NCBI GenBank assembly: GCA_043769275.1 | Contig: JAYVJM010000060.1 | Location: forward strand, 1-19,244 | DNA length: 19,244 bases | From: JAYVJM01 sp043769275 | Lineage (GTDB): Bacteria; Pseudomonadota; Gammaproteobacteria; Pseudomonadales; UBA7239 | Direction of reading: 5' to 3' | In this document: positions 8,080 through 15,604 of the stretch, piece by piece | Layout: each line of letters starts with the position of its first letter | Numbering within the stretch: the first letter of the stretch is position 1 | Program-made: the position numbers and the translations under genes | Notes under the pieces: generated by a model | Databases searched by the model: none | Told to the model about the DNA's origin: nothing | Seen by the model: the letters and a program-made list of their open reading frames with translations, nothing else

Positions 8080-8101
8080 ATAAAGAAAGCCTAAAAACTC
8101 T

Positions 8102-9361
8102 ATGAATCTAACCGATCTTAAAGCAAAGCCTATCGAAGAACTTTTGCAAATCGCTGAAACCATGGGTCTAGAGAATATGGCTCGTTCGCGCAAACAGGAT
8201 ATGATTTTTACGATCCTCAAGCGTCACGCCAAGGGCGGCGAAGATATTAGCGGTGAAGGTGTGCTGGAAATTTTACAGGACGGCTTCGGTTTTTTACGAT
8301 CCCCCGACTCATCGTATCTAGCAGGCCCTGATGATATTTATGTATCGCCAAGCCAGGTACGTCGCTTTAACTTGCGCACGGGTGACGAAGTTGTCGGTAA
8401 AATTCGCCCGCCCAAAGAAGGCGAGCGTTATTTTGCGCTCTTGAAAGTCGACACCATCAATGGTGACCGCCCAGAGAGCATGAAAAACAAGGTTTTGTTT
8501 GAGAACCTTACACCGTTATTCCCTGATCAGCGTATGAAGTTGGAGGCTGGAAACGGTTCGCGTGAAGATTTAACCGGTCGCATCATTGACCTAATCGCGC
8601 CTATAGGCAAAGGTCAGCGTGGTTTGATTGTTGCGCCGCCCAAAGCCGGTAAAACCATCATGATGCAAAATATTGCGCAAGCGATAGCGCGCAATAATCC
8701 TGATTGTCATTTGATTGTGCTGCTGATCGATGAGCGCCCTGAAGAGGTCACGGAAATGCAACGTTCCGTGCGCGGGGAAGTGGTGGCTTCTACCTTTGAT
8801 GAGCCGCCGACACGCCATGTTCAAGTGGCGGAAATGGTGATTGAGCGCGCAAAGCGTCTTGTTGAGCACAAACGGGACGTGGTGATTTTGCTAGACTCCA
8901 TTACGCGTCTTGCGCGCGCTTACAACATTACAGTGCCTTCGTCTGGCAAAGTCTTAACCGGTGGGGTTGATGCGCACGCACTGGAGCGACCCAAACGTTT
9001 TTTCGGCGCCGCGCGCAATATCGAGCACGGCGGGAGCTTGACTATTATCGCCACGGCACTGGTTGATACGGGTTCAAAAATGGACGAGGTGATTTATGAG
9101 GAGTTCAAGGGCACGGGCAATATGGAGCTGCATCTTGATCGGAAAATTGCAGAGAAGCGCATTTACCCTGCGATCAATATTCGCCGTTCTGGTACGCGTC
9201 GTGAAGAACTGTTGATGGCTGAAGATGAAATGCAGAAAGCGTGGATTTTGCGCAAACTCCTGCATGAAATGGATGATGTTGCCGCTACCGAGTTCATGAA
9301 TGACAAGCTGAAAGACTTCAAAAGCAATGAAGAGTTTTTCGGCTCAATGAAACGCAAGTAA
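8102..9361 (+). CDS. rho: Transcription termination factor Rho
   Basis: Rho is a hexameric RNA-dependent ATPase that loads on C-rich nascent RNA and terminates transcription. The product is 419 residues, the same length as the E. coli protein, and begins MNLTDLK as the family does. The N-terminal RNA-binding cold-shock-like fold includes DGFGFLR at 60-66 and YVSPSQVRRF at 80-89. The P-loop APPKAGKT is at 178-185, with lysines at the same positions (181, 184) as in E. coli. The Walker B segment VVILLDSITRLARAYN, the Q-loop PSSGKVLTGGVDAHALERPK and the R-loop GSKMDEVIYEEFKGTGN follow. Start ATG 8102 is fixed by homology; its ribosome site is weak. No trxA precedes it. The identification is unambiguous. 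Confidence 0.98.
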   Translation: MNLTDLKAKPIEELLQIAETMGLENMARSRKQDMIFTILKRHAKGGEDISGEGVLEILQDGFGFLRSPDSSYLAGPDDIYVSPSQVRRFNLRTGDEVVGKIRPPKEGERYFALLKVDTINGDRPESMKNKVLFENLTPLFPDQRMKLEAGNGSREDLTGRIIDLIAPIGKGQRGLIVAPPKAGKTIMMQNIAQAIARNNPDCHLIVLLIDERPEEVTEMQRSVRGEVVASTFDEPPTRHVQVAEMVIERAKRLVEHKRDVVILLDSITRLARAYNITVPSSGKVLTGGVDAHALERPKRFFGAARNIEHGGSLTIIATALVDTGSKMDEVIYEEFKGTGNMELHLDRKIAEKRIYPAINIRRSGTRREELLMAEDEMQKAWILRKLLHEMDDVAATEFMNDKLKDFKSNEEFFGSMKRK

Positions 9362-9426
9362 ACGTATCGATGGATTTTTGTTAAAGCGGATAGCTTCTGT
9401 TCTGCAAGAAATTGTGGGTTTTTTTG

Positions 9427-10332
9427 ATGTTCACCATAAAATTAATTGTCGTTATTTTATTTTTTGTCAGTGCGGTGTACGTGCATTTACGTGGCAAGGT
9501 GCGCCACAAAATCACACGTCAAATAGGTGATCATTCCACGTTTCTTGCGCCCATTAATTGCGTGATGTATTTGAGCTCCAGCGTACCCAATACACCCTAC
9601 ATTTCGGTGCAGCGGTTTCCTGAAATGCAGGTGTTGGATGATCGCTGGGAGGAAATTCGTGAAGAGGCAAAGCATCTTTTAGATATGGGTTTGATTCGTG
9701 CGTCTGATCAATACAACGATGCGGGATTTAATTCATTTTTCAAAACTGGCTGGAAGCGTTTCTACCTGAAATGGTATGGCACGAATCACCCCTCCGCAGA
9801 AGAGCTTTGCCCAAAAACAGTAGCGCTTCTGCGCACTATTCCCTCAGTAAAAGCGGCGATGTTTGCTGCCTTGCCGCCCGGTGGTCGGTTGGTGCGTCAT
9901 CGTGACCCTTACGCGGGCTCGCTGCGCTACCACTTAGGCTTGATTACGCCAAACGATGATAAGTGTTTTATTGATGTTGATGGGGAAAAGTATTCTTGGC
10001 GTGATGGGAAAAGCATAATTTTTGACGAAACCTTTATTCATTACGCAGAAAACGCAACAGATAAAGATCGTATTATCTTGTTCTGTGATCTTGAGCGTCC
10101 GCTAATGTATCGCTGGGCGGAATGGTTAAATCGCGGGTTTAGTCAGCATGTAATGTCTGCGGCTGCAGCACCCAATCAGGGCAGCGATAGCACCGGCGGC
10201 ATCAATCGCGCTTTCAAATATTTGTATCAAGTGCGTTTGGTTGGCAAGCGTTTGAAAAAATGGAATCGTACGGTGTATTACGCTGTAAAAATCGGCCTGT
10301 TTGGCGGGCTGGTATATTTGATTCTGTGTTAG
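9427..10332 (+). CDS. lpxO: LpxO-type lipid A 2-hydroxylase (Asp/Asn beta-hydroxylase fold)
   Basis: LpxO is an inner-membrane Fe(II)/2-oxoglutarate-dependent dioxygenase that hydroxylates C2 of a secondary acyl chain of lipid A. The 301-residue protein has an N-terminal membrane segment (about 3-19) followed by YVHLRGKVRHK, very typical of LpxO, and DHSTFLAPINCVMYL. The aspartyl/asparaginyl hydroxylase domain carries the iron triad in HRD (H158, D160) and FIHYAEN (H205), and a candidate 2-oxoglutarate arginine near R215. A C-terminal hydrophobic segment ends the protein. I chose ATG 9427 because homologues start MFxxI; the TTG at 9412 adds five residues. GTGGG lies about 8 nt upstream. It follows rho by 65 bp and precedes ubiD by 11 bp, so it is probably co-transcribed with ubiD. 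A related hydroxylase acting on another lipid is possible but less likely. Confidence 0.88.
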   Translation: MFTIKLIVVILFFVSAVYVHLRGKVRHKITRQIGDHSTFLAPINCVMYLSSSVPNTPYISVQRFPEMQVLDDRWEEIREEAKHLLDMGLIRASDQYNDAGFNSFFKTGWKRFYLKWYGTNHPSAEELCPKTVALLRTIPSVKAAMFAALPPGGRLVRHRDPYAGSLRYHLGLITPNDDKCFIDVDGEKYSWRDGKSIIFDETFIHYAENATDKDRIILFCDLERPLMYRWAEWLNRGFSQHVMSAAAAPNQGSDSTGGINRAFKYLYQVRLVGKRLKKWNRTVYYAVKIGLFGGLVYLILC

Positions 10333-10343
10333 TGAGTCAGCAC

Positions 10344-11810
10344 ATGAAACACCGAGATTTACGTGAATTTATTGATTTTCTTGAACAGCGTGGCGAACTA
10401 AAGCGTATTGCGGTAGAAGTTGATCCGCATCTGGAAATAACCGAAATTTGTGATCGCGTGCTGCGTGTGGGCGGCCCTGCCTTATTGTTTGAAAACCCCA
10501 AAGGTTACAGCGTGCCCGTGCTGGCCAATTTATTTGGTACTGCCAAGCGCGTCGCATTGGGCATGGGGCGTGAGAGTGTTGCAGATTTGCGTGATGTCGG
10601 TCGCTTACTGGCTTATCTGAAGGAGCCGGAGCCACCCAAAGGTTTTCGCGATTTAATCAGTCAATTGCCGACACTGAAACAAGTGCTGAATATGGCGCCG
10701 AAAGTGGTGCACAGTGCGCCTTGCCAAGCGTTAATCAGCGAAGACGATGCGGTCGATTTATATAAATTGCCAATACAAACTTGCTGGCCGGATGACGCCG
10801 GCCCACTCATTACTTGGCCGCTGGTTGTCACCCGTGGACCAAATAAAGAGCGGCAAAATCTTGGCATTTACCGTTTGCAGGTAATCGCTAAAAATCGCGT
10901 AATCATGCGGTGGCTATCGCATCGCGGTGGCGCGTTGGATTTCCGCGAGTGGCAACAAGCTCATCCTGGCCAGCCATTTCCTGTTTCCGTGGTGCTGGGA
11001 GCCGATCCTGCCACGATTCTAGGTGCTGTTACACCGGTGCCGGATACGCTGTCTGAATACGCTTTTGCCGGTTTGTTGCGCGGTGAAAAAACGGTGGTTG
11101 TCAAAAGTATCGGCAATGATTTGCAAGTGCCTGCAAGTGCTGAAATTGTATTGGAGGGAGTGATTTATCCCGATGATATGGCCGACGAAGGCCCATTTGG
11201 CGACCATACCGGCTATTACAATGAGGTGGATCGCTTCCCTGTTTTTACCATCGAGCGCATCACTAGCCGTAAAAACCCGATCTATCACAGTACATACACA
11301 GGTCGCCCGCCTGATGAGCCTGCGGTGCTGGGTGTTGCTCTAAACGAAGTGTTTGTGCCGCTGTTGCAAAAACAATTTCCAGAAATCACAGATTTTTACT
11401 TGCCGCCAGAAGGTTGCTCTTATCGCTTGGCGGTTGTCACGATCAAGAAACAATACCCAGGCCATGCTAAGCGGGTGATGATGGGCGTGTGGTCGTTTTT
11501 GCGTCAGTTTATGTACACCAAATTTGTGATTGTGACCGACGACGACATCAACGCGCGCGACTTGAAAGATGTGGTGTGGGCAATCACCACACGCATGGAC
11601 CCCTTGCGCGACACGGTGCTGGTGGACAATACGCCCATTGATTATCTGGATTTCGCCTCGCCAGTATCTGGCCTAGGTTCAAAAATGGGCTTGGATGCCA
11701 CCAACAAATGGCCAGGTGAAACCACGCGTGAATGGGGAAAGCCAATTGTGATGGATGCAAAGGTGAAGCTGCGAGTGGATGAAATATGGCAAGCGTTGGG
11801 GCTGACGTAA
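10344..11810 (+). CDS. ubiD: 4-hydroxy-3-polyprenylbenzoate decarboxylase UbiD
   Basis: UbiD is the prenylated-FMN-dependent decarboxylase of ubiquinone biosynthesis, removing the carboxylate from 3-polyprenyl-4-hydroxybenzoate; its cofactor is made by UbiX, which is not in this window. The 488-residue protein follows E. coli UbiD (about 497 residues) nearly end to end. It begins KHRDLREFIDFLEQRGELKR, then LEITEI, GGPALLFENPKGYSVPVL, TRGP and RQNLGIYR. RWLSHRGGALDF follows in the cofactor region, then the acidic EGPFGDHTGYYNEVD motif, YLPPEGCSYRLAVVTIKKQY and the C-terminal GLDATNKWPGET. The reading frame is open from 10260, but ATG 10344 matches the family start and has GTGAG (10332-10336, at the lpxO stop) 7 nt upstream. 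That coupling suggests one transcript with lpxO. Rho-proximal ubiD is also seen in Pseudomonas. Confidence 0.96.
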   Translation: MKHRDLREFIDFLEQRGELKRIAVEVDPHLEITEICDRVLRVGGPALLFENPKGYSVPVLANLFGTAKRVALGMGRESVADLRDVGRLLAYLKEPEPPKGFRDLISQLPTLKQVLNMAPKVVHSAPCQALISEDDAVDLYKLPIQTCWPDDAGPLITWPLVVTRGPNKERQNLGIYRLQVIAKNRVIMRWLSHRGGALDFREWQQAHPGQPFPVSVVLGADPATILGAVTPVPDTLSEYAFAGLLRGEKTVVVKSIGNDLQVPASAEIVLEGVIYPDDMADEGPFGDHTGYYNEVDRFPVFTIERITSRKNPIYHSTYTGRPPDEPAVLGVALNEVFVPLLQKQFPEITDFYLPPEGCSYRLAVVTIKKQYPGHAKRVMMGVWSFLRQFMYTKFVIVTDDDINARDLKDVVWAITTRMDPLRDTVLVDNTPIDYLDFASPVSGLGSKMGLDATNKWPGETTREWGKPIVMDAKVKLRVDEIWQALGLT

Positions 11811-11877
11811 ATCAATTTTTTGACGGTGTTGGGCGGCATATTTGCCATTCTGAGCCTACAAGCGCGCTAGGTCACTA

Positions 11878-11886
11878 TGATATAAT
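11878..11886 (+). promoter_or_regulatory. Extended -10 promoter of the catabolic cluster
   Basis: TGA directly followed by TATAAT is a perfect extended -10 element. No -35 hexamer is recognisable 16-18 bp upstream, which extended -10 promoters tolerate but which may also mean an activator is used. Transcription would start near 11893, giving a leader of about 63 nt that can form a small hairpin (ATGCTC 11900-11905 with GAGCGT 11914-11919, one G-T pair). It lies in the 145-bp gap between ubiD and the first dehydrogenase. I saw no clear KstR-type operator around it. Confidence 0.55.
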
Positions 11887-11955
11887 CGCGCCCGTTTTTA
11901 TGCTCGTCTGAAAGAGCGTGCTTCGCATGAGGCCGCCGTATTTGAGAAGTCGCCC

Positions 11956-13125
11956 ATGGATTTAGCCTATACCGACAAACAAAAAAGCCTGCGCGCCGAA
12001 GTGCGTGCGTGGCTTGCGCTCAATATGCCTCTTGGTGGATTGAAATCGTTTGACACCGAAGAAGGTTTCCAGCAGCACCGCGCATGGGAGGCCAAGCTGA
12101 ACGAAGGTCGCTGGGGCATGGTGACATGGCCAGAGGCTTTAGGTGGCCGTGCCTGTGACCTGATCGAGTGGCTGATTTTTGAAGAAGAATACTGGCGCGC
12201 GGGCGCACCGCTGCGCGTCAATCAGAACGGTATTTTTCTGCTCGGCCCAACACTGATGGAATACGGTACCGACGCACAAAAAGCCGATATTCTGCCCAAA
12301 ATGGCCAATGGAACCGAAGTGTGGGCGCAGGGCTGGTCGGAGCCGGGCGCAGGTTCGGACATGGCGGCGATACGTGCCAAAGCCGAGCTGTCTGCCGATG
12401 GCAGTTATTACACGATTAACGGCCAGAAAACGTGGTCCACGCGCGCCGTGTGGGCGGATCAATGTTTTGGTATGTTTCGCACCGATCCTACTTCTTCTCG
12501 CCATCACGGGCTGACTTTTATTTTGGTGCCGCTGAATCTAGATGGCATCACTGTACGCCCTATTCCACAATTGGATGGCCTGCCAGGTTTTGCAGAAATA
12601 TTTTTCGACAATGTAAAAGTGTCTGTTGATCGTCGTTTGGGCGCAGAAGGTGAAGGCTGGAAAGTGGCGATGGCCACCGCCGGATTTGAGCGCGGCTTGA
12701 TGTTGCGTTCGCCTGCGCGTTTTCAGGAAACCGCACGCCGCTTGGTGAGTTTTTACAAAGACAATCGCGTGAGCGCTGATCGAGATCCGTGCGTGCGTGA
12801 TGCTGTTACCCGTGCGTATCTGGATGCAGAAGCCTACACGCTTACCACCTATCAAACGGCTTGTCGTTTGAATAAAGGCGGCAAAATTGGTGCGGAATCC
12901 TCTACCAATAAAATTTTCTGGTCTGAGCTTGATCAGCGTATGCACGAAACCGCCATGAGCATTTTGTCGGCTCGTGCTGAGTTGTTGCCACATGCACCTG
13001 CTGCAAAAAGTGTGGGTACATGGCTTGATGGTTTTCTGTTCGCGCAGTCCGGCTCTATTTATGCGGGTACAAATGAAATTCAGCGCAACATTATTGCCGA
13101 GCGTTTGCTTGGCATGCCCAAATAA
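11956..13125 (+). CDS. Acyl-CoA dehydrogenase, alpha-type subunit (FadE31-like)
   Basis: A flavoprotein that would desaturate an acyl-CoA at the alpha-beta bond. The 389-residue protein has the standard dehydrogenase layout, with the FAD/substrate motif WSEPGAGSD at 127-135, NGQKTWS at 155-161 and IYAGTNEIQRNIIAERLLGMP at the C-terminus. The usual medium-chain catalytic glutamate (YEGT) is Ala370, but E245 in GFERG occupies the helix-G position used by isovaleryl- and long-chain-type enzymes and by the mycobacterial steroid dehydrogenase ChsE4. From memory of the family it most resembles FadE31 of the steroid ring C/D (HIP) pathway. GAGAAG (11944-11949) with a 6-nt spacer supports the start. 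The next gene begins 17 bp later and encodes a non-catalytic-looking partner, so I infer an alpha2-beta2 enzyme. The family is certain; the steroid substrate is inferred. Confidence 0.9.
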   Translation: MDLAYTDKQKSLRAEVRAWLALNMPLGGLKSFDTEEGFQQHRAWEAKLNEGRWGMVTWPEALGGRACDLIEWLIFEEEYWRAGAPLRVNQNGIFLLGPTLMEYGTDAQKADILPKMANGTEVWAQGWSEPGAGSDMAAIRAKAELSADGSYYTINGQKTWSTRAVWADQCFGMFRTDPTSSRHHGLTFILVPLNLDGITVRPIPQLDGLPGFAEIFFDNVKVSVDRRLGAEGEGWKVAMATAGFERGLMLRSPARFQETARRLVSFYKDNRVSADRDPCVRDAVTRAYLDAEAYTLTTYQTACRLNKGGKIGAESSTNKIFWSELDQRMHETAMSILSARAELLPHAPAAKSVGTWLDGFLFAQSGSIYAGTNEIQRNIIAERLLGMPK

Positions 13126-13142
13126 AAGAGCAGGAGAAAATT

Positions 13143-14192
13143 GTGGATTTTACTTTTAGCGAAGATCAGCTTTTATTTCAGGGCGAAGTTAAAAAGTTTT
13201 TAACCAGCGAAGTGACACCAGAAAAAATTCGTGCGCTCTGGGAAACAGAATCTGGCCGCTCCGACGCGCTATGGGCACAATTGGCGGAACTGGGTTTGAC
13301 GGGTTTCACTGTGCCAGAACAGTTTGGCGGCCTTAGCATGAGCGCGGTAGATTTTGTTTTGCTGGCGCAAGAGTGTGGTTTTGTTGCGATGCCAGAGCCT
13401 TTAGTTGAAACCGTACTGGTGGCGGTGCCGTTAATCAATGCATTACAGGATGAAAATATAAAAGCGGAATGGTTACCAAAAATCACAGCGGGAGAAGCAA
13501 AAGTCACGGTTGGTTTATCTGAAAATCTATTGGTGAGTGATGCGCACATCGCTGATTTATTGATTTTGCAACACAATGATGAATTGCACGCGCTTGCCAA
13601 CGAAGAATTTCAGTTGACGCTGAATGAGAGTATCGACCCATCACGCAAACTTTTTTCTGTAGAGTGGTCGCCATCATCATCAACCTGTATTGCAAAAGGT
13701 GATGAAGCAAAAAAAATAATTAGAAATGCATTTAATTCCGGCGTACTGGCCTTTGCTGCGCAAGCGTTGGGTTTAACGCAGCGCATGATAGAAATTTCTG
13801 TGAAATACACCAGCGAGCGCACACAGTTCGGCAAGCCGATAGGTTCGTTTCAGGCCGTAAAACACCGATTGGCAAATGTGGCTGTCGCGCTCGAATATGC
13901 AAAAGCCGTGGTGTATCGCGCAGCGTATTCTGTAGCGCATCATCATCCTGAAACTGCGCTGCATGTATCGCATGCAAAGCTGGTGGCTTGCGAAGCATCT
14001 TTAGCTGCTGCAAAAAATGGCATTCAGGTACACGGCGCAATGGGTTACACATGGGAAGTCGACATGCACATTTTCATGAAAAAAGCGTGGGCGCTCAACA
14101 GCACATGGGGCGATGTGGCGTTACATAAAAATCGCGTGGCAGATTTTGTTTTTACTGACGGCGCAAAGGTTGGCGCGGGTAATACGTTTTAA
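13143..14192 (+). CDS. Acyl-CoA dehydrogenase, beta-type subunit (FadE32-like)
   Basis: Probable partner of the preceding dehydrogenase. The 349-residue protein keeps the C-terminal helical half of the fold, with TSERTQFGKPIGSFQAVKH at 223-241 and VHGAMGYTWEVDMHIFMKKA near 296-315. These are typical of the subunits that complete the FAD site across the dimer interface in heterotetrameric enzymes. It has glycine where the helix-G glutamate should be, and TWGD where YEGT would be, so it has no visible catalytic base. The middle beta-domain (about 120-180) is short and divergent. The start is GTG 13143, backed by AGGAG (13132-13136) with a 6-nt spacer and by 17-bp spacing from the upstream stop. 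It is followed by a palindromic repeat element before the thiolase gene. Family secure; pairing and substrate inferred. Confidence 0.88.
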   Translation: MDFTFSEDQLLFQGEVKKFLTSEVTPEKIRALWETESGRSDALWAQLAELGLTGFTVPEQFGGLSMSAVDFVLLAQECGFVAMPEPLVETVLVAVPLINALQDENIKAEWLPKITAGEAKVTVGLSENLLVSDAHIADLLILQHNDELHALANEEFQLTLNESIDPSRKLFSVEWSPSSSTCIAKGDEAKKIIRNAFNSGVLAFAAQALGLTQRMIEISVKYTSERTQFGKPIGSFQAVKHRLANVAVALEYAKAVVYRAAYSVAHHHPETALHVSHAKLVACEASLAAAKNGIQVHGAMGYTWEVDMHIFMKKAWALNSTWGDVALHKNRVADFVFTDGAKVGAGNTF

Positions 14193-14210
14193 TTTTTTAA
14201 ATAAAGTTTA

Positions 14211-14335
14211 GCTAAACATGACTTCCAGTTCCCACTAATACTTCCGTTCATCCTGAGCCTGTCGAAGGATTCGAAAGGCGCGCTTCGACAAACTCAGCAC
14301 GAACGGATATGTCAATTCAGGAAGTTGTGTTTAAC
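14211..14335. repeat. Nested inverted-repeat element (REP/MITE-like) in the gap before the thiolase gene
   Basis: Two concentric inverted repeats occupy this gap. The inner 24-bp arms are 14244-14267 and 14283-14306, with 20 of 24 pairs and a 15-nt loop; they contain the motif CCTGAG..TGTCGAAG and its complement. This motif resembles a palindrome I have seen scattered in many proteobacterial genomes. The outer 16-bp arms are 14211-14226 (gctaaacatgacttcc) and 14320-14335 (ggaagttgtgtttaac), with 13 of 16 pairs. No T-run follows, so it is not a standard terminator, though the folded RNA could pause polymerase or protect the upstream message. Confidence 0.75.
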
Positions 14336-14364
14336 CATATCCATAGCTATTTGAGGATTTAAAA

Positions 14365-15513
14365 ATGGCAGAAGCCTACATTATTGATGCACTGCGCACG
14401 CCGACTGGTCGTCGTAAAGGCGGTCTTGCCCATGTGCATGGCGCGGACCTTGGTGCACACGTTTTAAAGTCGCTTGTTGAATACAATAAAATTCCTGATA
14501 ACGAATACGATGACGTTATTTTTGGCTGCGTAGACACCATCGGGCCACTGGCGGGCGACATCGCACGCACCGCGTGGCTCGCGGCGGGTTTGTCACAAGA
14601 AGTGCCGGGTACAACCATTGATCGCCAGTGCGGATCATCGCAACAAGCCGTACATTTTGCAGCGCAAGCGGTGATGTCGGGCACGATGGATGTTATCGCC
14701 GTTGGTGGCGTGCAAACCATGACGCAAATTCCTATTTCTTCTGCGATGACTGCGGCTGAACCGATGGGCTTTACTGACCCGTTCAGCGGATCCAGAGGCT
14801 GGGTTGAGCGCTATGGTGCCGAGCCGCCGACACAATTTAAATCCGCGCAAATGATTGCGGAAAAATGGAATCTTTCACGTCACGATCTAGAAGTTTTTTC
14901 GCTTGAATCACACAACCGCGCATTGCGCGCAATAGCCGAAGGCCGTTTCAAGCGTGAAATTGTGCCGCTGGCAGGCGTAGAACATGATGAAACGCCGCGT
15001 GTATCGACATTAGAAAAAATGGCGGCACTCGATTTTATTTTTGGCTGCGACCGTGTGACAGCCGCCGTTTCATCGCAAACTTGCGATGCAGCTTCTGCAA
15101 TGTTGATTGTTTCTGAAGCCGCGCTCAAGCGTTATAGCCTCACGCCGCGTGCGCGCATACATCACATAAGCGTGCGTGCGGAAGACCCGATCTGCATGCT
15201 AACCGCCCCAATTTCCGCAACAAAATATGCGTTGAAAAAAGCGGGCATGACGATGGCGGATATTGATTTGGTAGAAATCAACGAAGCCTTCGCTTGTGTC
15301 GTGATGGCGTGGCTAAAAGAAACCGATTATGACCACGCCAAAACCAATGTTAATGGTGGTGCGATTGCCCTCGGCCATCCGCTGGGTGCAACGGGTACAC
15401 GTTTAATGACGACGTTGCTGCACGAACTAGAGCGCACCGGTGGCCGTTACGGCTTGCAAACGATGTGCGAAGGCGGCGGGCAGGCGAACGTCACGATTAT
15501 TGAAAGATTGTAA
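14365..15513 (+). CDS. Thiolase, acetyl-CoA acyltransferase, FadA6-like
   Basis: A degradative thiolase that would cleave a 3-oxoacyl-CoA with CoA to release acetyl-CoA and a shortened acyl-CoA. The 382-residue product has the nucleophile C89 in DRQCGSSQQA, NEAF at 306-309, H338 in GGAIALGHPLGATG and the second cysteine C368 in MCEGGGQANVTIIERL. That is a complete active site. The wording around PISSAMT, AEKWNLSR and RARIHHIS recalls FadA6, the thiolase of the mycobacterial steroid C/D-ring (HIP) pathway, rather than FadA of fatty-acid oxidation. GAGGA (14353-14357) with a 7-nt spacer fixes the ATG. It lies between the two dehydrogenase pairs, with repeat-like elements in the gaps on both sides. 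Thiolase function is certain; the steroid role is inferred from neighbours and resemblance. Confidence 0.92.
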   Translation: MAEAYIIDALRTPTGRRKGGLAHVHGADLGAHVLKSLVEYNKIPDNEYDDVIFGCVDTIGPLAGDIARTAWLAAGLSQEVPGTTIDRQCGSSQQAVHFAAQAVMSGTMDVIAVGGVQTMTQIPISSAMTAAEPMGFTDPFSGSRGWVERYGAEPPTQFKSAQMIAEKWNLSRHDLEVFSLESHNRALRAIAEGRFKREIVPLAGVEHDETPRVSTLEKMAALDFIFGCDRVTAAVSSQTCDAASAMLIVSEAALKRYSLTPRARIHHISVRAEDPICMLTAPISATKYALKKAGMTMADIDLVEINEAFACVVMAWLKETDYDHAKTNVNGGAIALGHPLGATGTRLMTTLLHELERTGGRYGLQTMCEGGGQANVTIIERL

Positions 15514-15524
15514 CGCCTCATTTT

Positions 15525-15549
15525 TCCTCTTCCCCCTGTGGGGGAGGGT
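15525..15549. repeat. GC-rich palindromic repeat downstream of the thiolase gene
   Basis: CCCCC-TGT-GGGGG (15532-15544) is extended by T-A, C-G and G-T pairs to a stem of about nine pairs, followed by a G-rich tail to about 15572. The motif of C-rich and G-rich arms around TGT resembles a short palindrome common between genes in many bacteria. There is no T-run after it on either strand, so it is not a classical terminator. It may attenuate transcription between the thiolase and dehydrogenase genes. Confidence 0.55.
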
Positions 15550-15604
15550 GGCGCGTGGCGTCGGGTGGGGGGAAATAAATGTTATTTAGCATAGGAATAA
15601 AAAT

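Larger units (their letters stand above)
7867..8101 (+). promoter_or_regulatory. rho upstream/leader region
   Basis: No gene is readable in this 235-bp gap. It contains an imperfect hairpin (7895-7943), an AT-rich block around 7986-8003, and a pyrimidine-rich tract with eight consecutive C residues (8070-8077) just before the rho start. A weak promoter candidate is TTGGCT (7976-7981), but no convincing -10 follows at the right spacing. The rho ribosome-binding site is poor (AAAGAAAG only). In E. coli and Pseudomonas trxA precedes rho; it is absent here. Rho is known to control its own transcription in the leader in E. coli, and this layout is compatible with that. Confidence 0.45.

Noticed and set aside
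11862..11899. Terminator of ubiD (GCGCG ... CGCGC then a T-run)
   Set aside because: Only a 5-bp stem with a loop of about 20 nt that contains the extended -10 promoter; too weak as a terminator.
11811..11955. KstR/KstR2-type operator in front of the dehydrogenase cluster
   Set aside because: I looked for paired AAC..GTT or CAAG..CTTG half-sites and found none that were convincing.
12538..12993. 151-codon minus-strand ORF
   Set aside because: Lies entirely antisense inside the first acyl-CoA dehydrogenase gene, whose motifs are intact; a codon-bias shadow.
13178..13600. 140-codon minus-strand ORF
   Set aside because: Antisense inside the beta-type dehydrogenase gene and without recognisable features.
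15525..15549. Intrinsic terminator after the thiolase gene
   Set aside because: The hairpin is strong but is followed by G-rich sequence, not a T-run, on the plus strand, and no suitable T-run follows on the minus strand.
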